DNA of 64,000 nucleotides from an uncultured Bacteroidales bacterium. Lineage in GTDB: Bacteria > Bacteroidota > Bacteroidia > Bacteroidales > Muribaculaceae. Shown here piece by piece: positions 44,389 through 53,112 of the stretch. Made by a program: the position numbers and the translations under genes. Location: assembly GCA_900542185.1 (NCBI GenBank), contig UQMZ01000001.1, forward strand, positions 1-64,000. The letters run 5' to 3'. The stretch's first letter is position 1. Each line of letters starts with the position of its first letter. The notes beneath the pieces are model-generated. The model was not told the DNA's origin and ran no database searches. It was given only the letters and a program-made list of their open reading frames with translations.

Positions 44389-45444
44389 ATGGCACAAGAA
44401 ATAGCCCCAAACCTCGAAAATAAGCTCTATGATGACGTCTGCAACATCATAGAGCAAGCCCGTTAGCGGGTAGCCGTGTATGTAAATTCCGAGGCATCCA
44501 TGATGAACTGGAATGTCGGCAAACGAATCAAGGAAGATGTACTTCTCAACAAACGGGCAGATTATGGAGAACAGATTCTTAAACGTTTGGCCCCAAGATT
44601 GAGAGCCAGATATGGAAGCGGATGGGGGTATCAGAAACTCCAACATTGTGTACGCGCCGCGTACACTTTCAGTGAGGAAGAAATGATGTACGCAGTGCGT
44701 ACGCAATTAAGTTGGACTCACTTAAGGTCATTGATGGCGGTGCCGAATGCTCTTGCACGTCAGTTCTACATGGAAATGTGTCGCATAGAACACTGGTCAA
44801 CACGTACCCTTGATGAAAAAATCGATGCGCAGTTGTTCGAGCGTACAGCCATCAGTCGCAAACCCGATGAAGTGATAAAGGCTGAATTGGAGAAATCGAA
44901 GGAGAAAAACGAGATACAGCCGGATATGGTTTTCAGAAGCAGTTATTTTCTTGATATGCTTGGGTTGCCTGATGTATTCAGCGAAAGTGAACTGGAAACT
45001 GCCATACTGAATCAGATTCAGTTGTTCCTGAAGGAATTCGGTTCGGATTTCGCATTTGTAGACAGGCAAAAACGGATACCTGTTGACGGAGTGGATTATA
45101 AACTGGATTTACTGTTTTTCCACCGAGGGTTGAAGCGGTTGGTGGCGATTGACCTAAAATTGGGTAAATTCAAGCCGGCCTATGAAGGGCAGATGCTGTT
45201 GTATCTACGCTATCTAAATCGACATGACCGCAGGGATGGAGAAGAATCACCCATAGGTCTGATCCTATGCTCGGAAGGCAATACAGAACATATTGAATAC
45301 CTCATGCTTGACGAGGATTCGCCTATAAAAGTGGCTCAATACTACACCAAATTGCCGGATAAAAAATTATTATCTGAAAAATTGCAAAGAGCGATTGCGG
45401 TTGCTAAGGAGCATTATCGCCTGAAAGAATCTCAAGGAGAATAA
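44389..45444 (+). pseudogene. DUF1016-family (YhcG-type) PD-(D/E)XK nuclease gene interrupted by an amber codon
   Basis: From the ATG at 44389 the frame runs 25 codons (MAQEIAPNLENKLYDDVCNI...EQAR), meets TAG at 44464-44466, then continues in the same frame for 325 codons to TAA. The family normally has a glutamine-rich ARQ motif here, so CAG to TAG is the likely change. A GTG at 44476 could restart translation and give a 322-residue protein lacking the first helix. Seen further on: MMNWNVGKRIKED, LAPRLRARYGSGWGYQKLQ, and the nuclease core VDYKLDLLFFHRGLKRLVAIDLKLGKFKP, with D, D and xLK ligands. DUF1016 proteins are nucleases linked to restriction and mobile elements. It may still be partly functional. 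Confidence 0.75.
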
Positions 45445-45489
45445 CAATCAAGGTATGCCCGACACGGAGAGGGCGAAAGTGTCGTAGAA

Positions 45490-45737
45490 CGGAAATTCTT
45501 GACCAGCGTCTTGATTCCCGTCATGTCCGGCTTGCGGCGCGGCTTGTCATGAGGCAGGAAAAAGAGTTTATGGATGCGTTCCTTGACGCGTTCCAGTTCC
45601 TTATCCTCGTCCGGATTGGCCCAGAACTCAAGAAAATCCTTCGCATCCTTGCGACAGGCATACAGGTCCATCAGCAGGTTCACGAGCCCCTCGTGATCCA
45701 GCTCCTTCAACGCTTTTTTGACCGATGCCTTCGACAT
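45490..45737 (-). pseudogene. Truncated second copy of the DUF6155-like gene (direct repeat copy B)
   Basis: Begins MSKASVKKALKELDHEGLVN and follows the full copy for about 83 codons to KNFR. Homology then stops abruptly at 45490 and the frame runs on through unrelated sequence to a stop at 45432. About 95% identical to copy A at the DNA level by eye. Same orientation as copy A, so the DUF1016-type gene is bracketed by direct repeats. The start codon lies 9 bp after the end of the CXXX modification gene, so it is still in the RiPP transcript. Confidence 0.8.
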
Positions 45738-45746
45738 GACAAGGCA

Positions 45747-46022
45747 TCAGTTGTCGGGCTGCAGGAATATGTCGCCGGTATTGAAGTCTATGCGCCAGGA
45801 ATGGTCCGGAATGGATTCCCAGTCATATTTCTCAGCCATATCCGACCACCATTGCTGGAAGTCGGCCGATGTCCTGCCCATATCGGTAACGAGTTTTTCG
45901 TACAGGGCTTCATTGGAGGGATCAATTATTTTGGCCAATTCCACGAGTCCGTTGCGACGCTCATGAAGCTTCTGTATGGTCGCACACTCTTCGGCGGTTA
46001 CCTGGCCTACTTTCTTTTCCAT
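45747..46022 (-). CDS. CXXX-repeat peptide modification system small protein
   Basis: 91 residues, acidic and helical: VGQVTAEECATIQKLHERRN, LVELAKIIDPSNEALYEKLV, then a C-terminal WESIPDHSWRIDF and DIFLQPDN. It resembles the small accessory protein that accompanies CXXX-repeat RiPP maturases in Bacteroidetes, possibly handling the precursor. No motif allows a reaction to be assigned. It is the last complete gene of the cluster precursor-radical SAM-maturase-accessory, 27 bp after the maturase. Confidence 0.65.
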   Translation of the reverse strand: MEKKVGQVTAEECATIQKLHERRNGLVELAKIIDPSNEALYEKLVTDMGRTSADFQQWWSDMAEKYDWESIPDHSWRIDFNTGDIFLQPDN

Positions 46023-46049
46023 AATATTTAGGTGTGATTAATTATAATT

Positions 46050-46982
46050 TCAAAGTTTGCAGATGTCAAAAGGATCAAGATAATCGATTGCAGGAATGTT
46101 ACGGTCCGTAAACACCGTGGGGTTCAGTCTGCGAGTGGCCTCTATGAATTTACGGCTTGCATTTCGTTCGAGATGCGAGATGACGCACTGCTCGTGCCCG
46201 GGGGTGTTGACCTCCCACGTGTCTGTTTTGTTAAGCCATACGCACCGTCTGCAGTGCCATGCATCGCAGGCGGAACAGATTGCAGCCCGGTCAATGCCGT
46301 ACAGTTCCCTGTTTCCGATTTTCAGTCCGTTGTCAATGTCTCCGCACGGCAGGATATTGTCGTAGTAAAAAGCCGGACATGCGTAGAAATTGCCGTCAGG
46401 GGCAATTGTGATACTTGAATCGCCGGCACCGCAGTTGTTCATGGAAGACAACATCACGCGGTCCGTCAGCAGATTGAGCTGCGAAGATCCTCCGTAGGCA
46501 TATATCTCTGCCATACGACCTGCCATATATTCCAGATCTTCCTTGTATAGGGCCATGTCGGCGTCAGTCGCCTTATGTGCATCTGTCAGCACCACGTTGA
46601 TGCGTCGCGCTGATTTCAGTTTATTCATCAGAATATCCCGATTCTCATGCAGTTCAGCCATGGAAGTCCGCAAAATATAAACCGATTCGTCGTTCATGTC
46701 AAGCGAAGGTATGCTTTCCCATCCTGACACGACTTTGACATCCGCATTTTCAAGTCGGGCGGAGCCTATGACGGAATGGTCAGTCATGTCAAGGACTTCC
46801 GCATATTCCGCCGGCAGCGGGTAGTCCGGCATGATCACCTGGACGGTCAGGTTTTCCACCATGGCATAGCGGACGGCCTTCTTCAGCACGTCCAGTGGCA
46901 TCAGGCGACGGGAAGTCCTGTCGGGGTAATAACAGAACGACGGAGCATTGTCGTCAAGCAGAATTATGAGGTATTGAAGCAT
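46050..46982 (-). CDS. CXXX-repeat peptide maturase (radical SAM-like fold lacking the cluster motif)
   Basis: 310 residues from the ATG at 46982 (MLQYLIILLDDNAPSFCYY), 7 bp after the radical SAM gene; an earlier in-frame start would overlap it. There is no CxxxCxxC motif, so it should not cleave SAM. The C-terminal half has a SPASM-like cysteine set: NNCGAGDSSITIAPDGNFYAC, then ICSACDAWHCRRCVWLN and HEQC, suited to Fe-S clusters. This architecture is that of the second maturase in CXXX-repeat RiPP loci, which presumably forms a pair with the true radical SAM enzyme. Confidence 0.75.
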   Translation of the reverse strand: MLQYLIILLDDNAPSFCYYPDRTSRRLMPLDVLKKAVRYAMVENLTVQVIMPDYPLPAEYAEVLDMTDHSVIGSARLENADVKVVSGWESIPSLDMNDESVYILRTSMAELHENRDILMNKLKSARRINVVLTDAHKATDADMALYKEDLEYMAGRMAEIYAYGGSSQLNLLTDRVMLSSMNNCGAGDSSITIAPDGNFYACPAFYYDNILPCGDIDNGLKIGNRELYGIDRAAICSACDAWHCRRCVWLNKTDTWEVNTPGHEQCVISHLERNASRKFIEATRRLNPTVFTDRNIPAIDYLDPFDICKL

Positions 46983-46989
46983 TTGCTTG

Positions 46990-48180
46990 TCAGTTTGTTT
47001 TCGGCAGGGATTTGCCTTCCTTCTCCAGTTTGCGGTATAGTTTGTTCCAGTAATAATTATTGGCGCGTACCCTGGCTTTGTGCAGGAGGCATATAGCTGT
47101 GGCGCGCTGGTATATGGTGTCGGTTTCAGCAGCGTCATAGTTCTCGCCCTGACACCAGGCGCAACCGGAAGCTACCTCACATTCGATGCATTTCCGTGGA
47201 CTTTGCATCTGTCGCGTCAGTGTAAGGAATGGCCGGAGTTTGTTTTTGTCTATGCCATCGTTGACATTGCCGATGATACGGGCTTTTTTCGACCTTAGTG
47301 AATACTGCGCAAAGCGTGTGCATGGATAGAAGTTCCCGGCGGCGTCTATGGACAGCATGCGGCCGGCCCCGCACCAGTTCCCCTTTTCTATGTCCGGCAT
47401 AGGCTTGCCTATGTCTTCGCTGAAAAATGAACACACATAGTCAAGGTACATATCATTGTCGATCATGTCGTCGGCCAATGACATCAATTGATCCTGGAAT
47501 AATCTGTCATCGCCCTCCTTCCATACATTTTCGAACACGGCATTGATGTTGACCTCGTGAATACCCAGCGAAAACAGATGCATTACGCTTTCGCGAATAT
47601 ACGGGATGTCGGCACTGCTCACCGTCACTTTGGTCGCTTCGTCAGGAAACTGTTCGAGCCAAAGTGGTATGTTGCGCACCACATCATCATACGACCCCTG
47701 TCCGGATCCTTTATAAACGCGGTTCAGGTCGTGCTTGAACCGGGTGCCGTCTATGGTGATGCCAATGCTCAGATGCTCGCGGTTTTTGGCTATGAACCTC
47801 TGAACCTCAGGCGAATCGTAATTGATGCCATTGGTCGAGAACGAGAATCTGTATGAGTCGAACCAGTGATGGTTGCGCCTGAAAGTCTCGATCTTGATAT
47901 AATCGCATATCCGGTCGATCAGTTCAATCTCCAGGAACGGCTCGCCTCCGATGAAATCCCATTCCACTGACTCCTCAGGCATTTCCTCTTCATGGTCCAG
48001 GATATAGTCAATCGCCTTTTGCGCTACTTCAAACGACATTCGTTCATGACTGTTCTTGCCTACAAGATAGCAATACTTGCAGGCAAGCTGACAATCCTTG
48101 GTCACGATAAAGGTGATGCATTTAGCCTCACCTTTGCCCCATCCTTTGTCGCTTTGTTTGATTTCCGAAATATCCGACAT
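46990..48180 (-). CDS. Radical SAM maturase for a CXXX-repeat peptide
   Basis: 396 residues. The SAM-cluster motif is CQLACKYC (C30, C34, C37), followed by FIGGEPFLE (GGE motif) and RFSFSTNGINY. A SPASM domain with further clusters lies at the C-terminus: WCGAGRMLSIDAAGNFYPC, then KCIECEVASGCAWC and a final ICLLHK. SPASM radical SAM enzymes of this type install cross-links, usually thioethers, on cysteine-rich precursors. It begins with ATG directly overlapping the stop of the precursor gene (TGATG), so enzyme and substrate are translationally coupled. Product structure unknown. Confidence 0.88.
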   Translation of the reverse strand: MSDISEIKQSDKGWGKGEAKCITFIVTKDCQLACKYCYLVGKNSHERMSFEVAQKAIDYILDHEEEMPEESVEWDFIGGEPFLEIELIDRICDYIKIETFRRNHHWFDSYRFSFSTNGINYDSPEVQRFIAKNREHLSIGITIDGTRFKHDLNRVYKGSGQGSYDDVVRNIPLWLEQFPDEATKVTVSSADIPYIRESVMHLFSLGIHEVNINAVFENVWKEGDDRLFQDQLMSLADDMIDNDMYLDYVCSFFSEDIGKPMPDIEKGNWCGAGRMLSIDAAGNFYPCTRFAQYSLRSKKARIIGNVNDGIDKNKLRPFLTLTRQMQSPRKCIECEVASGCAWCQGENYDAAETDTIYQRATAICLLHKARVRANNYYWNKLYRKLEKEGKSLPKTN

Positions 48181-48677
48181 CAGCGAACGTGTCCTTTACA
48201 ACTCTTCTTACAACCTTTGGTACACTGTGTCAGACACGAAGTGTTGCAAGTGCCCTTGCAGCCGGTCTTGCACTTATCCTTGCAGGAGTCCTTGCAACCG
48301 GTCACACATGACTGCGTGCATTGGGCCGAACAGGATTTGCCGCATCCCGAGCATCCTGACGAGCCTGAGCCCGACCCGGATGAAGACTTGGCGCTGTCAA
48401 TGCAACTTCCCTTGCAATTGCTGATGCAGAAATGATAGCAATTAGATTTACAGCTGGAATCGGCCTTGTAAACAATTCCCTTGCATTCGTTCATGCAATT
48501 TTTGGAACAGCCGACACATCCTCCTTCAGGTTCATCGTCACCGCCTCCTCCGCATGAACTCAGCAGACCCGGGCCGATTGTGACCATGGCTACCATAGGT
48601 AGAATGCTTCGGGCTGCCTTGCGGAAAAAACTGCGACGCGACATCAAGACATCGTCGTCTTCTTCTTTTTTGCTCAT
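48180..48677 (-). CDS. Cys-rich CXXX-repeat RiPP precursor with twin-arginine lipoprotein signal
   Basis: 165 residues. The leader has a twin-arginine motif SRRSFFRKA (Arg14-Arg15), a hydrophobic stretch and a lipobox LLSSC (Cys42). The core then has cysteines at four-residue spacing: a first block of nine (Cys54-92), a Ser/Gly linker (about 95-108), and a second block of 14, of which 13 are in perfect CXXX register from Cys112 to Cys160. Residues between are small or Lys/Ser/Thr. The following gene is its radical SAM maturase. Twin-arginine export suits a peptide folded or modified in the cytoplasm, and tatA-tatC lie 4 kb away. Anchoring in a membrane as a lipoprotein is inferred. Confidence 0.88.
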   Translation of the reverse strand: MSKKEEDDDVLMSRRSFFRKAARSILPMVAMVTIGPGLLSSCGGGGDDEPEGGCVGCSKNCMNECKGIVYKADSSCKSNCYHFCISNCKGSCIDSAKSSSGSGSGSSGCSGCGKSCSAQCTQSCVTGCKDSCKDKCKTGCKGTCNTSCLTQCTKGCKKSCKGHVR

Positions 48678-48726
48678 TGTAAGTTGTTTTTCGGAATACA
48701 GGTTTCTTATTCCGTCTATTATTCTG

Positions 48727-48734
48727 CAAAAATA
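48727..48734 (-). promoter_or_regulatory. -7 promoter element of the CXXX RiPP cluster
   Basis: Minus strand TATTTTTG, 50 nt before the precursor ATG. The divergent gap 48678-48989 otherwise holds AT-rich sequence and a small hairpin (AGGCT...AGCCT, 48798-48813). Confidence 0.5.
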
Positions 48735-48960
48735 ATAAAAAAAACAGTATTACTAATCCTTTTCATATAAAATTTTTAAGGAACAATACTTTATGTAAGG
48801 CTTGGGACAGCCTCTCCAGTCGCCGATGCTAAGATTCTCCTGTCCTCCTGTCAAGTTTATGTGCGAGCGGTGGGGACGCCGACGCTGCGGTTTTCGCGAG
48901 AATCTGTAAAAAAGATTATAAATTAGGTAAATATGGGAAGTGAGTTTGGGAAATTTTCGC

Positions 48961-48968
48961 TAAATTTG
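48961..48968 (+). promoter_or_regulatory. -7 promoter element of the polyferredoxin-AKR-tatAC operon
   Basis: TAAATTTG, 21 nt before the ATG at 48990. It falls inside the longer reading frame that starts at 48933, which argues that 48990 is the true start. Confidence 0.5.
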
Positions 48969-48989
48969 CGGAAACTAACCGAAATCAGA

Positions 48990-50528
48990 ATGTTGCGACG
49001 TATTCGAATCATACTTGCGGCCGTTTTCATAGTGTGCATCACCATGCTGTTCCTGGACCTGTCGGGATTCTTCCACACGTGGTTCGGATGGATGGCCAGA
49101 ATTCAGTTTCTGCCGGCATTGTTCGCCCTGAATGTGGGCGTAGTGGGGCTTCTTGTGGCGCTGACGCTGGTATTAGGCCGCGTCTACTGCTCGGTGATAT
49201 GCCCGTTGGGCGTGATGCAGGACTGCATATCATGGATGAGCGGTCGCCGCAAAAAGAAGAAATACAGATTCTCGTATTCTCCGGCAAAGAATTGGTGGCG
49301 TTACACGGTGCTCGGTTTGTTCATAATCGCCATGATTGCGGGCGTAGGCTCGTTCGTGGCCCTGCTGGCACCTTACAGCTCGTACGGCCGCATCGTGTGG
49401 AACCTGCTCGGCCCGGTGTATGATGCAGGCAACAACCTGATGGCAAAAATAGCCGAGCATTTCAACAGCTATGCCTTCTATGAGAAAGAGGTGTGGATAC
49501 GCATCATTCCAACGTTCATCATCGCCGCCGTCACGTTCGTGGCCCTGTTCATACTGGCGTGGCGCAACGGACGAACGTACTGCAACACCATCTGCCCTGT
49601 GGGAACCATATTGGGCGTACTCTCGCGTTTCTCGCTGTTGGGCATACGCATCAACAAGGAGAAATGCGTGGAATGCGGTCTGTGCTCGCGCAAGTGCAAA
49701 GCCTCGTGCATCGACGGCAAGAACCGCAAGGTGGACTACAGCCGCTGCGTGGCTTGTATGGACTGTATCGACACCTGCACACACAATGCTATAACATACG
49801 GTATGCGTTGGGGCAAAAAGGTTACGTTTCCCGATGATGGCGGGAAGAAAGATGAAATGAAACAGGAATCCGGGGCCAATGAAAAGACGGAGAAGATAGA
49901 CGAGAGCCGCCGTGCCGTGCTGACCGCCGGAACGATTGTCGCCGCCTCGGCGCTGGTAAACGCGCAGGCCAAGAAGGTGGACGGAGGCCTCGCCGAAATA
50001 GTGGACAAAAAGGTGCCGAAGCGCAAGACGCCGATAGTGCCTCCCGGTGCCGTGAGCCTGAAACATTTCAGTCAGCATTGCACCGCCTGTCAGCTGTGCG
50101 TGTCCAACTGTCCGAACAACGTGCTGCGGCCGTCGGGCAACGTCATGACGCTGATGCAGCCAGAGTCGTCGTACGAGCGTGGCTATTGCCGCCCGGAATG
50201 CACCAGATGTTCGCATATATGTCCCACGGGAGCAATCCTGCCGATCACACGCGTGGAGAAAACCTCCATACAGATAGGCCATGCCGTATGGATAGCCGAC
50301 AACTGCATTCCGCTGACCGACGGCGTGGAATGCGGCAACTGCGCCCGTCACTGTCCCGCCGGAGCCATCATAATGGTGCCGTCGAAGAAGGACGATCCCG
50401 CTTCGGTCAAGGTGCCGGTGGTAAACACGGCGCGGTGTATCGGATGCGGCGCCTGTGAGAATCTCTGTCCCGCACGCCCTTTCAGCGCCATATACGTGGA
50501 GGGCTACAGCGTACATCATGACATTTAA
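48990..50528 (+). CDS. Membrane polyferredoxin, fused NapH-like and NapG-like modules
   Basis: 512 residues from the ATG at 48990 (MLRRIRIILAAVF), chosen because a -7 motif lies just upstream. The N-terminal half has about four membrane helices and two CX3CP motifs (YCSVICPLG, YCNTICPVG), the NapH signature. Ferredoxin motifs CVECGLCSRKC and CVACMDCIDTC follow. In the middle sits ESRRAVLTAGTIVAASALVNAQA-like sequence, an internal twin-arginine signal (Arg307-Arg308), then a NapG-like domain with CTACQLCVSNC, CTRCSHIC, CGNCARHC and CIGCGACENLC. It should pass electrons from the quinone pool across the membrane to a periplasmic partner, perhaps the Fe-S reductase encoded next. Confidence 0.88.
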   Translation: MLRRIRIILAAVFIVCITMLFLDLSGFFHTWFGWMARIQFLPALFALNVGVVGLLVALTLVLGRVYCSVICPLGVMQDCISWMSGRRKKKKYRFSYSPAKNWWRYTVLGLFIIAMIAGVGSFVALLAPYSSYGRIVWNLLGPVYDAGNNLMAKIAEHFNSYAFYEKEVWIRIIPTFIIAAVTFVALFILAWRNGRTYCNTICPVGTILGVLSRFSLLGIRINKEKCVECGLCSRKCKASCIDGKNRKVDYSRCVACMDCIDTCTHNAITYGMRWGKKVTFPDDGGKKDEMKQESGANEKTEKIDESRRAVLTAGTIVAASALVNAQAKKVDGGLAEIVDKKVPKRKTPIVPPGAVSLKHFSQHCTACQLCVSNCPNNVLRPSGNVMTLMQPESSYERGYCRPECTRCSHICPTGAILPITRVEKTSIQIGHAVWIADNCIPLTDGVECGNCARHCPAGAIIMVPSKKDDPASVKVPVVNTARCIGCGACENLCPARPFSAIYVEGYSVHHDI

Positions 50529-50540
50529 TTCAGAAAAACT

Positions 50541-51959
50541 ATGAAGCTATTCCATAATAAGAAGCATGAGGTGTCTCGCCGCGATTTTCTGAAGATGATG
50601 GGCGCGGCGGGTATGACCGCCGGGCTTTCCGCCTGCGGGGTGCAGAACCGCAAGGACGAGACTTCTGAGACCTCCGAACCTCCGAAGGACCAGATGACAT
50701 ACCGCGTGAATCCCAGCACCGGTGACCGTGTGTCGCTGTTGGGATACGGCATGATGCGTCTTCCCTCGGTCAGCGGCAAGTCGGCCCGTGAGCAAGGCGA
50801 TGAGATTGACCAGGAACAGGTGAACCGGCTTGTGGACTATGCCATAGAGCACGGCGTGAACTATTTCGACACATCGCCGGCCTACTGCAAGGGGCAGTCC
50901 GAACATGCCACCGGCATTGCCTTGAGCCGACACCCGCGCGACAAATATTTCATAGCCACGAAGCTGTCGAACTTCGCGCCCGAAAGCCAGTCGCGCCAGG
51001 CCTCGATTGACATGTACCGTAACTCGCTGAAGGAACTGCAGACCGACCATATCGATTACATGCTGCTGCACGGCATCGGCATGGGCGACGACGGCATGGA
51101 GGAGTTCGAAAACCGTTATATGAAGAACGGCATCCTCGACTTCCTGCTTAATGAGCGCAAGGAGGGGAGGATACGCAACCTCGGTTTCTCGTATCACGGC
51201 GACATCAAGGTGTTCGACTATCTGCTGTCGCGTCATGACGAATATAAATGGGACTTCGCGCAGATCCAGCTCAACTATCTGGACTGGAAACACGCCAAGG
51301 CGACGAACGAACGTAATACCGATGCCGAGTATCTGTATCACGAGCTGGAGAAGCGCAATATCCCGGCAGTAATAATGGAGCCGCTGTTGGGCGGACGCTT
51401 GGCCAAGGTGCCGGATTATGCCGTGGCCGACATGAAGCAGCGCGATCCCGACCGCAGCGTGGCGTCGTGGGCGTTCCGGTTCGCCGGAAGTTTCCCGGGG
51501 GTGCATACCGTTCTGAGCGGAATGACCGAGATGGAGCATCTGAAGGACAATCTCAGGTCGTTGGCTCCGTTAAAACCATTGACGGACGATGATTTCGCAT
51601 TCTTGGAGCGTATCGCCACGAAGATGGTGGCCATGGACACGATACCCTGCAACGACTGTAAATACTGCATGCCGTGTCCATACGGCATCGACATACCTTC
51701 CATCCTGCAGCACTACAACAAATGCGTCAACGACGACCATCTGCCGCAGGATGCGGGCGATCCCGATTACCGCGAGGCCCGAAGGGCGTTTCTGGTCGGT
51801 TACGACCGCAGCGTGCCCAAGCTGCGCCAGGCCAGCCATTGCATCGGATGCGGCCAGTGCGCGCCTCACTGCCCGCAACGCATCGACATACCGGCCGAGC
51901 TGCACAGAATCGACCGGTATGTGGAACAACTGAAACAGAATTTTCCAAAGAAAGCATAA
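50541..51959 (+). CDS. Twin-arginine exported aldo/keto reductase with ferredoxin-like C-terminus
   Basis: 472 residues. The signal SRRDFLKMMGAAGMTAGLSAC has a twin-arginine motif and a lipobox cysteine. Aldo/keto reductase barrel: LGYGMMRLPS, NYFDTSPAY (catalytic Asp and Tyr), KYFIATKLS (Lys), DYMLLHGI, and the C-terminal cofactor loop region. The last 110 residues hold CNDCKYCMPCPYG and CIGCGQCAPHCPQ, two Fe-S sites. AKRs of this type are found beside Fe-S membrane proteins in Bacteroidetes; substrate unknown. It starts 12 bp after the polyferredoxin gene, suggesting an electron donor-reductase pair. Because it binds cofactors before export, it depends on the Tat system encoded just downstream. 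Confidence 0.88.
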   Translation: MKLFHNKKHEVSRRDFLKMMGAAGMTAGLSACGVQNRKDETSETSEPPKDQMTYRVNPSTGDRVSLLGYGMMRLPSVSGKSAREQGDEIDQEQVNRLVDYAIEHGVNYFDTSPAYCKGQSEHATGIALSRHPRDKYFIATKLSNFAPESQSRQASIDMYRNSLKELQTDHIDYMLLHGIGMGDDGMEEFENRYMKNGILDFLLNERKEGRIRNLGFSYHGDIKVFDYLLSRHDEYKWDFAQIQLNYLDWKHAKATNERNTDAEYLYHELEKRNIPAVIMEPLLGGRLAKVPDYAVADMKQRDPDRSVASWAFRFAGSFPGVHTVLSGMTEMEHLKDNLRSLAPLKPLTDDDFAFLERIATKMVAMDTIPCNDCKYCMPCPYGIDIPSILQHYNKCVNDDHLPQDAGDPDYREARRAFLVGYDRSVPKLRQASHCIGCGQCAPHCPQRIDIPAELHRIDRYVEQLKQNFPKKA

Positions 51960-52078
51960 TAAAGTGTAAAGAGTTGAAAGAGTTTAAAAAGTTAAGATAA
52001 TTCCAAGACGCGACATTCAGAGTTTGAACATTTATCTTGAACTTTTTTAACTTTATAAACTTTGTAAACTGATTGATT

Positions 52079-52312
52079 ATGATGACGAATATATTGGCAT
52101 TTATAGGCGGACTCGGAGTGCCCGAGATTCTGCTGATAGCGCTGGTGGTGCTGTTGTTTTTCGGGGGCAAGAAGATACCTGAGATGATGCGTGGACTCGG
52201 CAAGGGTGTCCGCTCGTTCAAGGAGGGAATGAATGACATCGAGAAAGAATTGAATGACGCACCGACCCAATCCACCAACGAGGAAAAAGCGAAAGAGGCA
52301 GGGGAGAAGTGA
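52079..52312 (+). CDS. tatA: Sec-independent translocase subunit TatA
   Basis: 77 residues from the ATG at 52079. One membrane helix (GVPEILLIALVVLLFFGG) followed by the amphipathic helix KKIPEMMRGLGKGVRSFKEG and an acidic tail, the standard TatA form. TatA polymerises around TatC to open the path for folded proteins. Its stop overlaps the tatC GTG start. No tatB is present, as usual in Bacteroidetes. The 119-bp gap before it is AT-rich with repeats of GTTAAA/TTTAAAAAGTT type and could contain a weak promoter. Confidence 0.93.
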   Translation: MMTNILAFIGGLGVPEILLIALVVLLFFGGKKIPEMMRGLGKGVRSFKEGMNDIEKELNDAPTQSTNEEKAKEAGEK

Positions 52313-53112
52313 GCGATGAAAAAAATCTAACCGTCTGGGACCATCTGGACGAGCTTCGCGACGTAATAGTCAAGAGCCTCGTGGTGACGGTGATGTTCGG
52401 CATCTTGGCGTTCTTTTTCCGCGACCAGGTGTTTGCCGTAATACTTGCACCGCGTGATTCGAACTTTGTTACCTATCGATGGCTTGCGGCCCTTGGCGGC
52501 ATATTCTCGCAGGGAGGCACCGAGCAGTTCGATGTCAGGCTGATCAACACCGGGCTGGCACAGCAGTTCATGATACACATGAAGGTGTCGTTTGCCGTCG
52601 GTGTGCTGTTGGCGTCGCCTTATATTCTGTACCAGCTGTTCCGTTATGTGTCGCCGGCCCTGTATGCCGATGAGCGGCAATATGCCACCAAAGTGGTGGG
52701 TGGCGGCTACCTGATGTTCATGATCGGGGTGGCCGTCAGCTATCTGTTGGTGTTTCCGCTGACTTTCCGGTTCTTGGGCACATATCAGGTTAATGCTGAC
52801 GTCGAGAACATGATCAACCTGCAGTCGTACATCAGCACGCTGCTGACCATGTCGCTGGCCATGGGGATAGTGTTCGAGATTCCGGTGCTGTGCTGGCTGT
52901 TCGCCAAACTCGGTTTTCTGACCGACGGCTTCATGCGCCGTTACCGCCGTCACGCCATAGTGCTGATACTTATTGTGGCCGCGGTCATCACGCCCACCTC
53001 CGACGTATTCACGCTGTCGGTAGTGGCGCTCCCCATGTATCTGCTGTATGAATTCAGCATCCTGCTGGTGCGCCGCAGTGCCAAGACAGAGGTGCAGACA
53101 GCGGAAAGTTGA
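52309..53112 (+). CDS. tatC: Twin-arginine translocase subunit TatC
   Basis: 267 residues from the GTG at 52309 (MSDEKNLTVWDHLDELRD). Six membrane helices; the N-terminal LTVWDHLDELR is the TatC signal-recognition motif, and FVAFFRDQVFAVILAP-like sequence begins helix 1. The conserved glutamate-containing SFAVGVLLASPYILYQLFRYVSPAL and ITPTSDVFTLSVVALPMYLLYE stretches are present. It recognises the RR signals seen in the neighbouring reductase, polyferredoxin and CXXX precursor. Last gene of the operon. Confidence 0.95.
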   Translation: MSDEKNLTVWDHLDELRDVIVKSLVVTVMFGILAFFFRDQVFAVILAPRDSNFVTYRWLAALGGIFSQGGTEQFDVRLINTGLAQQFMIHMKVSFAVGVLLASPYILYQLFRYVSPALYADERQYATKVVGGGYLMFMIGVAVSYLLVFPLTFRFLGTYQVNADVENMINLQSYISTLLTMSLAMGIVFEIPVLCWLFAKLGFLTDGFMRRYRRHAIVLILIVAAVITPTSDVFTLSVVALPMYLLYEFSILLVRRSAKTEVQTAES

